Shown here: positions 49,450 to 57,106 of the stretch, piece after piece | Layout: every line of letters begins with the position of its first letter | Position numbering within the stretch: the stretch's first letter is position 1 | Origin: a virus | Reading direction: 5' to 3' (one strand) | IMG/VR virus record: IMGVR_UViG_3300028840_002691 | Location: 1-64,000 of that record | Length of the DNA: 64,000 nucleotides | Notes under the pieces: model-generated | Seen by the model: the letters and a program-made list of their open reading frames with translations, nothing else | Databases searched by the model: none | What the model was told of the DNA's origin: nothing | Made by a program: the position numbers and the translations under genes

Positions 49450-50508
49450 ATGCTAAAGAAACTCGGTTTGATCTTACTATTGCTGCTCTTGCCAGCTTTT
49501 TGCTCTGCTGCTGATAAAACTGTTGGATCGGCTGGTGCGGACTACACACAGGTTGGAACGGCCCTTACGAGTCATGCTTTTATGCCTGGGGATACAATTA
49601 CGCTTATTACAGACGTAACTGAGGCGAATAAGTGTCTTTGGGGAAATATGGACGACGGGGCAGCCGGGGTCTACGTTACTCTCGATCTAAATAGTTACAC
49701 TTGGGACATGACGGCAGCCGATGATTATATACTGGGACTGGCTGCTACAACCTACACAAGGATAAAAGGGCCTGGAACAGTTAAAACCACTGCCTCCACG
49801 AATGGCGCAATAGAAATAAGTGGGGGTAATAACATTATTATTGAAAACTGCACGATAGAGTACGTTGCTGGTGACTGGAGCGATTCCGGCATTAGGCTTC
49901 GGGCTTCTGCCGATACAACCACTATACAAAGAGTAATCTTTACTAGCCTGACTGCGGATAGTGGTGTTGGGGTGTTTGTAAGAGATGACTCAAACAATAC
50001 CACAGTTAAGTATTGTCTTTTCAATAATTGCTCCAGGGGTGTTTATTTCTACGACGTTGACGGAGTGAATCCCCCAACCGGTTTGTTTCTTTACAACAAT
50101 ACACTTTACGATTATGATTTGGCTGGTCTTTGGATAGACGCCAACACGGATGCGTCTGAGGTTACTGCTCGGAATAATATTTTTTACGGCGACGGCTCCT
50201 GTAACGGCGTTGATGATGATGGAGCAAATGAAGCTGATCTCAACTACAATTGCTACTACAACAACGCGACTGATGTGGCTGGATCAAGCTCGGTTGGCGG
50301 AAACGGTTTAGCGAACACCGATCCACTTATGGTTGATCCCGCAAACGGCAACTACCGCTTGCAGGCGTTGTCACCGTGCAGGGATAATGGTGACGCCACG
50401 CTAGGTTTAACCAGCGACATCACAGGCCGACTTGTGCCACTAGGCTCTGCTCCAGACATAGGAGCGTATGAGTACATGAAGCCGAGATGGTGGAGGTTCT
50501 GGAGATAA
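49450..50508 (+). CDS. Exported right-handed beta-helix protein 2
   Basis: 352 residues from ATG 49450 (AGGAGAG upstream). Signal peptide (LGLILLLLLLPAFCSAAD), then beta-helix repeats (IIIENCTIEYV, TTIQRVIFTSL, TTVKYCLFNNC, EVTARNNIFYG) and a bacterial end motif (TDPLMVDPANGNYRLQALSP, GSAPDIGAYEY) common in secreted cellular parallel beta-helix proteins. It follows the first such gene by two bases, so they are paired. Origin from a cellular genome is likely. Confidence 0.68.
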   Translation: MLKKLGLILLLLLLPAFCSAADKTVGSAGADYTQVGTALTSHAFMPGDTITLITDVTEANKCLWGNMDDGAAGVYVTLDLNSYTWDMTAADDYILGLAATTYTRIKGPGTVKTTASTNGAIEISGGNNIIIENCTIEYVAGDWSDSGIRLRASADTTTIQRVIFTSLTADSGVGVFVRDDSNNTTVKYCLFNNCSRGVYFYDVDGVNPPTGLFLYNNTLYDYDLAGLWIDANTDASEVTARNNIFYGDGSCNGVDDDGANEADLNYNCYYNNATDVAGSSSVGGNGLANTDPLMVDPANGNYRLQALSPCRDNGDATLGLTSDITGRLVPLGSAPDIGAYEYMKPRWWRFWR

Positions 50509-50534
50509 ATGAATGCAAATAGGAGAACATAATC

Positions 50535-50858
50535 ATGGCTGTAACAGCAGTTTGCAACGCTAACGTTATTCACGTTACAAATCTCAATGCGGATTGGGCC
50601 TGGTCTACGACCTTGCCAGCGAGAGGCAGTGGAATACGGGTAGAGAGCATACAGTTTAACCCGACTGCCGCCTCTGATAGGTGTGTTATGCTGGATGGGG
50701 CCAGTGGTACCACCATAATGGATGTCACCTGCGCTGATACAACCGATTCCAGGGTGAAGTATTTCTATGGGCAGAAGTTGAGGCCTGTTTTTGACTTCTC
50801 GCAGAGCGTTATCAGTGGCACTTCCACCGACGGTCACATTATCATCATGACGAGGTAA
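50535..50858 (+). CDS. Conserved phage structural protein
   Basis: 107 residues, beta-rich. RGSGIRVESIQFNPTAASDR, MLDGASGTTIMDVTCADTTD and RVKYFYGQKLRPVFDFSQSV resemble a small virion protein in other phages (head fibre or adaptor). It sits between beta-helix genes and the MuF-like gene. Good ribosome site (AGGAGAA). Confidence 0.55.
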   Translation: MAVTAVCNANVIHVTNLNADWAWSTTLPARGSGIRVESIQFNPTAASDRCVMLDGASGTTIMDVTCADTTDSRVKYFYGQKLRPVFDFSQSVISGTSTDGHIIIMTR

Positions 50859-50888
50859 GGCAGCTGGTGATTCTGTTGAAAGGGCTAA

Positions 50889-51947
50889 ATGGCAAAGACA
50901 GCGAATGAGATCTTTAGGGACTGGCTCTTACGTCACTCACACTACTTGGGCAGGGTTGAAAATGGGGCAATCCGCGAGATGGTTGCTCCGTACCAGCGAG
51001 CGAGGCAGGAGATATATGACAGGCTGGCAGATCAAGCAAAATGGACAGGCAGGACACGAGAATGGAGAATAGCACGGCTCAATGCTCAGCTTGCGGAGGT
51101 GGAGGGTGCTCTGCAGGCTGCGGCGCTGGACTCGGCTGGCTCACTGCAGCAGACTCTGAGGGAGCTGGCCTATACGGAGGCCGACCTGCAGGCTGCGATG
51201 CTTGCTGGGCCATTTGGACGGGTGGGGGTGGATATCGTCAGCCTGCCCTATGCGCAAATAGAGCAGATACTGGACGAACCGTTGATATACCAATACAGGG
51301 GCATGACTCCAGCAGACAGTATGCTCTGGGGCAACAAGAAGGCTGTTGACGCTATGAGGCAGGAGCTGACACAGGCTGTTATTTCTGGGGAGGATATGGC
51401 TAGGGCTTCTAAAAGACTTGTGAACCCACTGACTGCAACTATGAAAGGTGTTGCCTACGAACAAATAGCACGGAGGGCGACGATAATAGCACGCTCTGAG
51501 ATAATGCACGTGAGTAACTCGGTGTCCAGAAGGGTCTTTAACGAGAACCAGGACGTCATGAAGGGCTGCATGTACACAGCCACTCTTGACAGGAGGACTT
51601 GTTTGATCTGCGCTTCTGACGATGGTCGGTTCTTTCCATACAAGGACGGCATCGATCACGAAGGTCCACTTTTGCCTAGGCATCCGCTGTGTCGGTGCTG
51701 TTACAGCCCCGTGACTAAATCCTGGACTGAACTCGGCGCAGACGCTAAAACTCAGACAGGCAAGGATTACTTCTCAGGCAAGAGGCCAGAGGTGATCACC
51801 TACAGTGACTGGCTGAAGAAGCAGCCTGATGATGTGCTGAAGGAGATACTTGGGCCTGCAAGAATGAAGCTCTGGAAGGAAGGCAAGATCACTCTTTCCA
51901 AGATGGCTACTGACAAGAAAGTGATTGCTGTAAAGGATTTGAAATAA
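50889..51947 (+). CDS. MuF-like minor head protein
   Basis: 352 residues. The end contains the Mu gpF domain: ARRATIIARSEIMHVSNSVS, CLICASDDGRFFPYKDG and LLPRHPLCRCCYSPVTKSW with the conserved Cys and His. These proteins sit at the portal, assist head assembly and may be ejected with the DNA. The first 200 residues are helical. Its stop overlaps the ATG of a truncated gene (TAATG). Confidence 0.85.
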   Translation: MAKTANEIFRDWLLRHSHYLGRVENGAIREMVAPYQRARQEIYDRLADQAKWTGRTREWRIARLNAQLAEVEGALQAAALDSAGSLQQTLRELAYTEADLQAAMLAGPFGRVGVDIVSLPYAQIEQILDEPLIYQYRGMTPADSMLWGNKKAVDAMRQELTQAVISGEDMARASKRLVNPLTATMKGVAYEQIARRATIIARSEIMHVSNSVSRRVFNENQDVMKGCMYTATLDRRTCLICASDDGRFFPYKDGIDHEGPLLPRHPLCRCCYSPVTKSWTELGADAKTQTGKDYFSGKRPEVITYSDWLKKQPDDVLKEILGPARMKLWKEGKITLSKMATDKKVIAVKDLK

Positions 51948-51979
51948 TGCCAGTCCACACAGGAAAAGACAACAATTAA
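51947..51979 (+). pseudogene. Stranded 5' fragment of the small gene split by the homing endonuclease
   Basis: A 10-residue frame (MPVHTGKDNN) starting in TAATG at the MuF stop and ending at a TAA just before the endonuclease ATG. It is the normal N-terminus of the protein that resumes at 52875 (MPVEVGNDSRG...). So the endonuclease gene sits inside or just behind this gene's start, and the intact gene now begins from a second, divergent copy of the N-terminus. Confidence 0.75.
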
Positions 51980-52885
51980 ATGATTAAAAAGAAAAAATAT
52001 CGTAAACTCAAAATGAGACTTTGCCAATGTGGATGCGGCCAAGCTTGCTATAATAGATTTGTCAAAGGTCATGCAAATAAAGGTAAAAAATTTTCCAAGC
52101 TACATAAAGATAGAATAGCTATCTCTCATAAGAAAAGATCCAAAGAAACAAGTAGACGTGTAAAAGCTCAATGGGAGGATGATAATTATAGAAGTAGAAT
52201 TTGTAAATCTATGAGTATTTATGCTCAAAATAGATCTAATCACCATAAATTTAATTTACAAAAATCTATTTCGACAGAGGAATGTAAAAATAAACAATCT
52301 ATTGAGGCTAAAAGACGGTGGAAAGATCCTGATTATCGGAATAGAGTGTCTTTAGGGGTATCACAATCTGTTAAAAAAAATTGGGATGATAATCCTGACA
52401 GGAAAATTAAAACTAGCAGAAGGATGAAAGAACTGTGGGCTGATCCAGATAGTATTTATAATTCAGATTGGTTTCATAATATGAATTCTAAGAAAGTAAC
52501 TAATTTGTATATTGAAGGTAAACTTTGCAAAGTTGGCAAAGGTAAATCAGGCTATTTCTTTTCCAAAAAGAACAATAAAAAACTTTGGTATAGATCTTCT
52601 TACGAATTAATAGCTTATGAATTGTTAGAACAATTATCTAAAGTGAAAAGTTATGAAGTAGAACCATTTAGTATTCAATATGAATGGAAAAATTCAATCC
52701 ATAGAACTATACCAGATATTTTGGTTACTTATATTGATAATAGTAAGGAATTAATTGAAGTTAAACCACGTTTTAAATTTGATATTAAGAAAGAACAGAT
52801 TAAATTAAATGCTATGAAAGAATATGCAGAAAATCAAGATTGGTCTTTTTCTATATGGTCTGAAAAGGAATTAGATGCCGGTTGA
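51980..52885 (+). CDS. Homing endonuclease (NUMOD3 motifs, PD-(D/E)XK-like C-terminus)
   Basis: 301 residues. An N-terminal Cys cluster (CQCGCGQACYNRF), then NUMOD3-type DNA-binding segments (HANKGKKFSKLHKDRIAISH; KNKQSIEAKRRWKDPDY), and a nuclease end (IPDILVTYIDNSKELIEVKP: PD...ExK as in TnsA-like nucleases). The gene is far more AT-rich than its neighbours, a sign of transfer. Free-standing homing enzymes cut uninserted relatives and copy themselves in. It overlaps the resumed host gene by 11 bases. Confidence 0.8.
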   Translation: MIKKKKYRKLKMRLCQCGCGQACYNRFVKGHANKGKKFSKLHKDRIAISHKKRSKETSRRVKAQWEDDNYRSRICKSMSIYAQNRSNHHKFNLQKSISTEECKNKQSIEAKRRWKDPDYRNRVSLGVSQSVKKNWDDNPDRKIKTSRRMKELWADPDSIYNSDWFHNMNSKKVTNLYIEGKLCKVGKGKSGYFFSKKNNKKLWYRSSYELIAYELLEQLSKVKSYEVEPFSIQYEWKNSIHRTIPDILVTYIDNSKELIEVKPRFKFDIKKEQIKLNAMKEYAENQDWSFSIWSEKELDAG

Positions 52886-53381
52886 GGTTGGTAATGATAG
52901 TAGGGGATGTTTTGCAAGATGGGGTAATAGCGGGAAGAAGTACTACTACTCATGCGGCAACACAGCAGCCATGGACAAGGCCAAGCAAAAGGCTCATATA
53001 CAGGGTGCAGCAATAGGAAAGGAAACAATGAAGGAAGCTGAACTCAAAGAAGCAGAACTTGAACTCACAGCGGAAGGCTATCTGGTTGAGGCCACAAGGC
53101 CACAGGACAAGCCAGGTGGCTCCAGTGTGGGCAAGTACAAAGGGGTGAAGACATTTTGTGGGCCAGCCGGAGGAGCACCAAAGGGCAGCTTTCCGGTGAA
53201 TACTCGTAAACGAGCGGTCGCGGCATTGGCCTATGCACGCAACGCTCCCAACCCAGCAGGCATAAAGGCTTGCGTCTGTAGGCACTATCCGGATCTGCCT
53301 GCCTGCAAGAAGAAGGCAACGGCTAGTGAGAAACCTGATCTAATCGTGGAGGCAATAAGCAGAGGGAACTGGAATGGCTAA
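52875..53381 (+). CDS. Conserved phage protein (MPVHTG N-terminus, DUF6582-like end), interrupted by homing endonuclease
   Basis: 168 residues. The N-terminus MPVEVGNDSRGCFARWGNSG, KKYYYSC and a helical linker lead to KTFCGPAGGAPKGSFPVNT and RKRAVAALAYARNAPNPAGI, the DUF6582-like module of many phages. Codons for the first 18 or so residues are T-rich like the endonuclease, then switch to the normal phage style at about 52930. This suggests the start was co-converted from a divergent phage during homing. Location between MuF and protease implies a head role. Confidence 0.68.
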   Translation: MPVEVGNDSRGCFARWGNSGKKYYYSCGNTAAMDKAKQKAHIQGAAIGKETMKEAELKEAELELTAEGYLVEATRPQDKPGGSSVGKYKGVKTFCGPAGGAPKGSFPVNTRKRAVAALAYARNAPNPAGIKACVCRHYPDLPACKKKATASEKPDLIVEAISRGNWNG

Positions 53382-53502
53382 GTGCTTATGCAGTTATGGT
53401 TGTGGTAGGGTTGGAAGATATTTGTTCAAGAATGGCAAATGGTGTTGTGAGAAAAATGCTGCACAGTGTCCAGTTTCACCGAGGAGCACCAACATAAAAT
53501 GA
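53374..53502 (+). CDS. N-terminal zinc-finger part of a homing endonuclease, frame-separated
   Basis: 42 residues overlapping the upstream stop. CLCSYGCGRVGRYLFKNGKW with CCEKNAAQCP is the Cys-rich start usual in phage homing endonucleases (FKNGKWCCS). It ends by TGA after the next frame has begun (53466), so a frameshift probably broke one gene in two, or the two are translated by overlap. Confidence 0.5.
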   Translation: MAKCLCSYGCGRVGRYLFKNGKWCCEKNAAQCPVSPRSTNIK

Positions 53503-53819
53503 GAAAGGCATTTTCACTTAAACCGAACAAACCAGAAAGGAAGTTAAATCGGATCTTACAAAAAATGTTTCCAAATGAGTATAGATATGTTGGTGACTTC
53601 CAATTTTTTCTTGGTGGGAAGAACCCAGACTTTATGAATATAAACGGACAGAAAAAGTTGATTGAAGTTTTTGGCGATTATTGGCACAGAAATGATAATC
53701 CTGAAGACAGGATAAATCATTTCAAAAAATATGGCTTTAGCACTTTGGTTATTTGGCAAAGAGAATTAGAGAATAAGGAACATTTGGTGAAAACTTTAAC
53801 TGAATTTCATAAGAGGTAA
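53466..53819 (+). CDS. Vsr-like homing endonuclease, C-terminal nuclease part
   Basis: 117 residues (GTG 53466). NKPERKLNRILQKMFPNEYR, GGKNPDFMNINGQKKLIEVF and GDYWHRN match Vsr/DUF559-type nucleases, with Asp in NPDF, Glu in IEVF and a His after GDYW; FGFSTLVIW-type end (YGFSTLVIWQREL). AT-rich like the endonuclease at 51980. With the upstream zinc-finger fragment it would form a complete enzyme of about 150 residues. Confidence 0.65.
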   Translation: MSSFTEEHQHKMRKAFSLKPNKPERKLNRILQKMFPNEYRYVGDFQFFLGGKNPDFMNINGQKKLIEVFGDYWHRNDNPEDRINHFKKYGFSTLVIWQRELENKEHLVKTLTEFHKR

Positions 53820-53824
53820 GGGGA

Positions 53825-55225
53825 ATGGATAAAAAAGTTTTACAAACAAGGGAGATGACTGAGGAAGTAGAAGCCCCTTTTTCTGCTGTAACTGAAGCAG
53901 GTATAGATACTGATAACCACATGCTTAGCGGTGTGTGTATTTTTGGGACTAAAAAGAGCAAAAACAATCGTATCTATACAAACAAAGCAGTAGAATCTCT
54001 GGCTTCTCTTACAGAGGGAGCAAAATGTTATGTTGACCATCCTACACATGACGAGTTAAAGCAGCGGGACGGAACTCGTTCGATTAAGGACTGGATCGGT
54101 GTGTTTGAATCTTCTAGAAGGCAGGGAGACAAAGTTTTTGCAAACCTTCGCTGTAGAGAAGCATATTTCGATCTCCTTAAGGACGTTGCGTTACTCCAGC
54201 CTAAAGGCGTCGGAATGAGTATTAATGCTCGTGTAAAGGTTTTTGCTGATGAAAAGGGCATGGAAAGTGTTGAAGATATTGATTTTTTGAAGTCGGCAGA
54301 TTTAGTTTCGTCAGCGGCCTGCACATCTTCTATCTGGGAGGGTCTACAAGAAAAAGTAGAAGAAGAGAACAATAAACCTGAACAAAGGGAACGTCTTGTC
54401 ATTGTGCCCGAGGCAGTGGAGCGGAACGTTGAGTTGCTCTTCGTGCAGGAGGGCATCATACAGGACAAGTTGAACAATGACAAAATCAGAAGCGAGATAA
54501 ACGATATCGCTTACACGGCCAACAGGCTCATAGAAAATATCGTTTACGACGAGAAGCTCTCAATCACTGACAAGAAGAAGAAGGTGATCGCAGTGTTTGA
54601 CGACCTGAGCAAGGAAGTCAAGAAGAGGGTTTCTGGAATCAAGGAGTCTAAGGACTACTACGAAGAGGAGGATGAAGAGATGGATCTAAATAAACTGAAG
54701 ACTGAACATCAGGACCTTGTCGAGGCAATCATCGCTGAGTACAAGGAGACCGAAGAGGTCAAGAGCATGAAAGCTGATCTCTCCGAGGCCCAGGATCAAC
54801 TGAAGGCCAAGGACGAGACCATTGAAACACAAACCAAACAGATCGAGGAGCTCAAGAAAGAGAACACCGATCTGAAGACTCGTATGGACGAGATTGAGCT
54901 TCAGGAGAAGGTCTCCGAGAAGAAAGATCTCATGAACCGCCTCATCAAGGAAGCACAGCTCAAGGACGAGTATGTGTCCGACATCTTCATGGCTAACCTT
55001 ATGGCCCTGGAGGAGTACAAGAACGATGAGGAAGAGGCTGTTACGGTCGAAGAGCAGGCCAAGGCCATGATCACCGACCGCAAGCAGCTGGCCGAGAGCG
55101 GCTCCGGCAAGGTCAAGGGCTCAGGTGACGAATTCACAGAGGGGAACGAGGACGAAAAAGAGAAAGCCCAAAAGGTCACCGAGCAGGATGTGGATGACTT
55201 TGCTGGCAAGATCAACAAACGCTAA
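53825..55225 (+). CDS. Prohead protease with fused scaffold
   Basis: 466 residues. About 15-175 is a capsid-maturation-protease-like domain: CYVDHPTHDE (His72), GVGMSINARV (Ser132) and SADLVSSAA (Asp159), with KNNRIYTNKAVESLASLTEG before. About 290-420 is strongly coiled coil (the scaffold), e.g. LKTRMDEIELQEKVSEKKDL. In such fusions the protease cleaves the scaffold during head maturation. The first 540 bp or so are AT-rich like the adjacent endonuclease; the rest has normal composition. Confidence 0.75.
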   Translation: MDKKVLQTREMTEEVEAPFSAVTEAGIDTDNHMLSGVCIFGTKKSKNNRIYTNKAVESLASLTEGAKCYVDHPTHDELKQRDGTRSIKDWIGVFESSRRQGDKVFANLRCREAYFDLLKDVALLQPKGVGMSINARVKVFADEKGMESVEDIDFLKSADLVSSAACTSSIWEGLQEKVEEENNKPEQRERLVIVPEAVERNVELLFVQEGIIQDKLNNDKIRSEINDIAYTANRLIENIVYDEKLSITDKKKKVIAVFDDLSKEVKKRVSGIKESKDYYEEEDEEMDLNKLKTEHQDLVEAIIAEYKETEEVKSMKADLSEAQDQLKAKDETIETQTKQIEELKKENTDLKTRMDEIELQEKVSEKKDLMNRLIKEAQLKDEYVSDIFMANLMALEEYKNDEEEAVTVEEQAKAMITDRKQLAESGSGKVKGSGDEFTEGNEDEKEKAQKVTEQDVDDFAGKINKR

Positions 55226-55276
55226 ACCACACTGGATAGATACTCTCTTAATAGGGGATACTATCTCTGTTATTCG

Positions 55277-55309
55277 GTATCGTGGTTTAAGTGATTCTAT
55301 TCTAGGAGG
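55277..55309 (+). repeat. 33-bp leader repeat, copy 1
   Basis: Identical to 55937-55969 and ending in AGGAGG, the ribosome site of the following decoration-like gene. Partial similarity (TTAATAGG...) extends about 35 bases further upstream in both. It is a duplicated 5' leader, possibly regulatory. Confidence 0.85.
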
Positions 55310-55324
55310 TTGAAAGAAACGACT

Positions 55325-55891
55325 ATGTCAGGAAACAACAGACATCTCAGAGGAGATGTAAACGCTATCAAGATGCCCGTCCACGGCGCTACGGTTGTGG
55401 AGCCTGGGGATTTGCTGGTCTACGGTGGCGATACAAACATCTGGACCGCTCACAGCGACTCCAGGGCCGACTACTATGCGTATCCGGTCAGCGGCATCAC
55501 CGGCTCAGCTGGTATGGGCGGCACGGGAACGCTTTGCATCGCTAAGAACCATTTCTGCGGCATTGCCCTGTCAGGTTCGAAGAGTGGCACCACAGAGGAC
55601 ATCACGGTGGCTCTTACGGGTACGTTCCGCTATCCGCTGCGCAACATACCAGGCAAGGACGGCTCCAAGACCTGCGGCACCACAGTGGGGCTGAAGGTAT
55701 CGATGGTGACTCCGGCCTCCGTCACGGTGGCTGGGCCTTCGGACCAGGCTGTGTGCATCGCTACTCACAGCGGCACCAGTGCCTACATCGGCTACTGCAT
55801 TATGAACAGCAGCGGCGGTGGCACAAAGGGTGGTACCAGCTATGTGGACTTCGTGCTGAAGAGCAAGTGGGGTCTTGGGCTGGCTACCTAA
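55325..55891 (+). CDS. Head decoration-like protein A1
   Basis: 188 residues from ATG 55325 (AGGAGG 13 bases upstream; TTG 55310 also in frame). GDVNAIKMPVHGATVVEPGD, ALTGTFRYPLRNIPGK and GGTSYVDFVLKSKWG; beta-rich, Gly/Thr-rich, Cys pair. Clearly paralogous to the gene at 55978 and more distantly to 56570. Position ahead of the major capsid protein and fold character suggest a capsid decoration protein (DUF2190-like). Confidence 0.6.
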   Translation: MSGNNRHLRGDVNAIKMPVHGATVVEPGDLLVYGGDTNIWTAHSDSRADYYAYPVSGITGSAGMGGTGTLCIAKNHFCGIALSGSKSGTTEDITVALTGTFRYPLRNIPGKDGSKTCGTTVGLKVSMVTPASVTVAGPSDQAVCIATHSGTSAYIGYCIMNSSGGGTKGGTSYVDFVLKSKWGLGLAT

Positions 55892-55936
55892 GCAGTGAAG
55901 AATAGGTACTTAATAGGAGATGCTTTTTCTATTCAA

Positions 55937-55969
55937 GTATCGTGGTTTAAGTGATTCTATTCTAGGAGG
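55937..55969 (+). repeat. 33-bp leader repeat, copy 2
   Basis: Exact repeat of 55277-55309, again placed just before a decoration-like gene and ending in AGGAGG. Shows that the gene and its leader were duplicated together. Confidence 0.85.
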
Positions 55970-55977
55970 AAAAGAAA

Positions 55978-56565
55978 ATGTCAGGAAACAACCGATATCT
56001 CAAAGGAGATATCAATTCAATTAAGCTACCAGTCCACGGAGCCACTGTGGTGGAACCTGGTGACTTGCTTATATTGGGAGCTACTACGGAGACCCAACAG
56101 CACCGTAAAGCAGAGGGTGTGGCTGATTACTATGCGTATCCGTTCAGCGGTGTCACCCGTGAAACTGGTGAGGGAGTCATCCGACTCTGTAAGAACTGGT
56201 TCATCGGTGTGGCGATGAGCGGCTCGGCAAGTGGCACTACCAATGAGGTTACAGTGGCCACTTCGGGCATGTTCCGCTATCCGCTGCGTAACATTACTGC
56301 CAAAGAGGGTGCTTTGACCTGCGGCACAACGGTTGGCTACATAGTCAGTGCTGCTACGCCTACGGCTTCCACAACGAGTGGCTGTTCGGCGCAGGCGGTA
56401 ATGATCCAAGGCCATGGCGGGGCGTCGGCTGCTGTTGATGGTGGTTCTACTGCCTTCTTAGGCTACTGTGTGATCACCAAGCCAGCAGGCACCAAGACTG
56501 GCGGCGCAAGCTATGTGGACTTCACTATCAGGACCAAGTACGGGCCTGGAGGACTGGTAACGTAA
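55978..56565 (+). CDS. Head decoration-like protein A2
   Basis: 195 residues, paralogue of A1 (shared MSGNNR.LKGDINSIKLPVHG-type start, SGMFRYPLRNITAKEGALTC, GGASYVDFTIRTKYG end) with about half the residues alike by eye. It differs most in the loops between strands. Duplicate decoration proteins may give mixed or alternate capsid surfaces. Confidence 0.6.
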   Translation: MSGNNRYLKGDINSIKLPVHGATVVEPGDLLILGATTETQQHRKAEGVADYYAYPFSGVTRETGEGVIRLCKNWFIGVAMSGSASGTTNEVTVATSGMFRYPLRNITAKEGALTCGTTVGYIVSAATPTASTTSGCSAQAVMIQGHGGASAAVDGGSTAFLGYCVITKPAGTKTGGASYVDFTIRTKYGPGGLVT

Positions 56566-56569
56566 GAAG

Positions 56570-57088
56570 ATGGCTAATGTTCAACGCTGGGACCACGGAG
56601 CAAAGCATGTAATTCACGTCACTGTGAAAAGTGGCACCACCGTGGAGACGGGGGACTTGATGTTCCTGGATGACACTGACGGTCTGCGTGAGGAGGGCGC
56701 TTCCACAGCAGACTTCAGCGCTTACCCTATGGAGCACCTGAGGCCGTCGGCAACTCTCAGCACAAACAAAGGCTACCTGGAAACGCGCTTTCTGGGTGTG
56801 GCATTGACCGACAAAGACGGTGGCACCAACAAGCCGCAGGAGGCAATGGCTATCGCCACGGGAGGTATTTTTGAGTTTGACCTCAAGCCAGCAAGAACTG
56901 TGAAGGTGGGTTACTATGCTGGGCCGTCGGGTACGACGAGCGGGTCAAACATGTTCAACCAGAAGATGATGGTTGAAGCAGAAGCAAATAAAGCCCACTG
57001 TTATGGATATTTCGTTGAGTACAAGACCCATGCCCAATCGGCTTTGGTCGAAATAAAAACGCAACATGGGGATGGGATGATATCGTAA
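56570..57088 (+). CDS. Head decoration-like protein B
   Basis: 172 residues, 4 bases after A2 and without the leader repeat. VIHVTVKSGTTVETGDLMFL, ADFSAYPMEHLRPSA and RFLGVALTDKDGGTN share the layout of A1 and A2 (a start of HVxVxxGTxVExGDLxxL) but are diverged. Possibly an older copy or a distinct cement protein. Confidence 0.55.
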   Translation: MANVQRWDHGAKHVIHVTVKSGTTVETGDLMFLDDTDGLREEGASTADFSAYPMEHLRPSATLSTNKGYLETRFLGVALTDKDGGTNKPQEAMAIATGGIFEFDLKPARTVKVGYYAGPSGTTSGSNMFNQKMMVEAEANKAHCYGYFVEYKTHAQSALVEIKTQHGDGMIS

Positions 57089-57106
57089 CAAGGAGGGTAT
57101 AGAACA

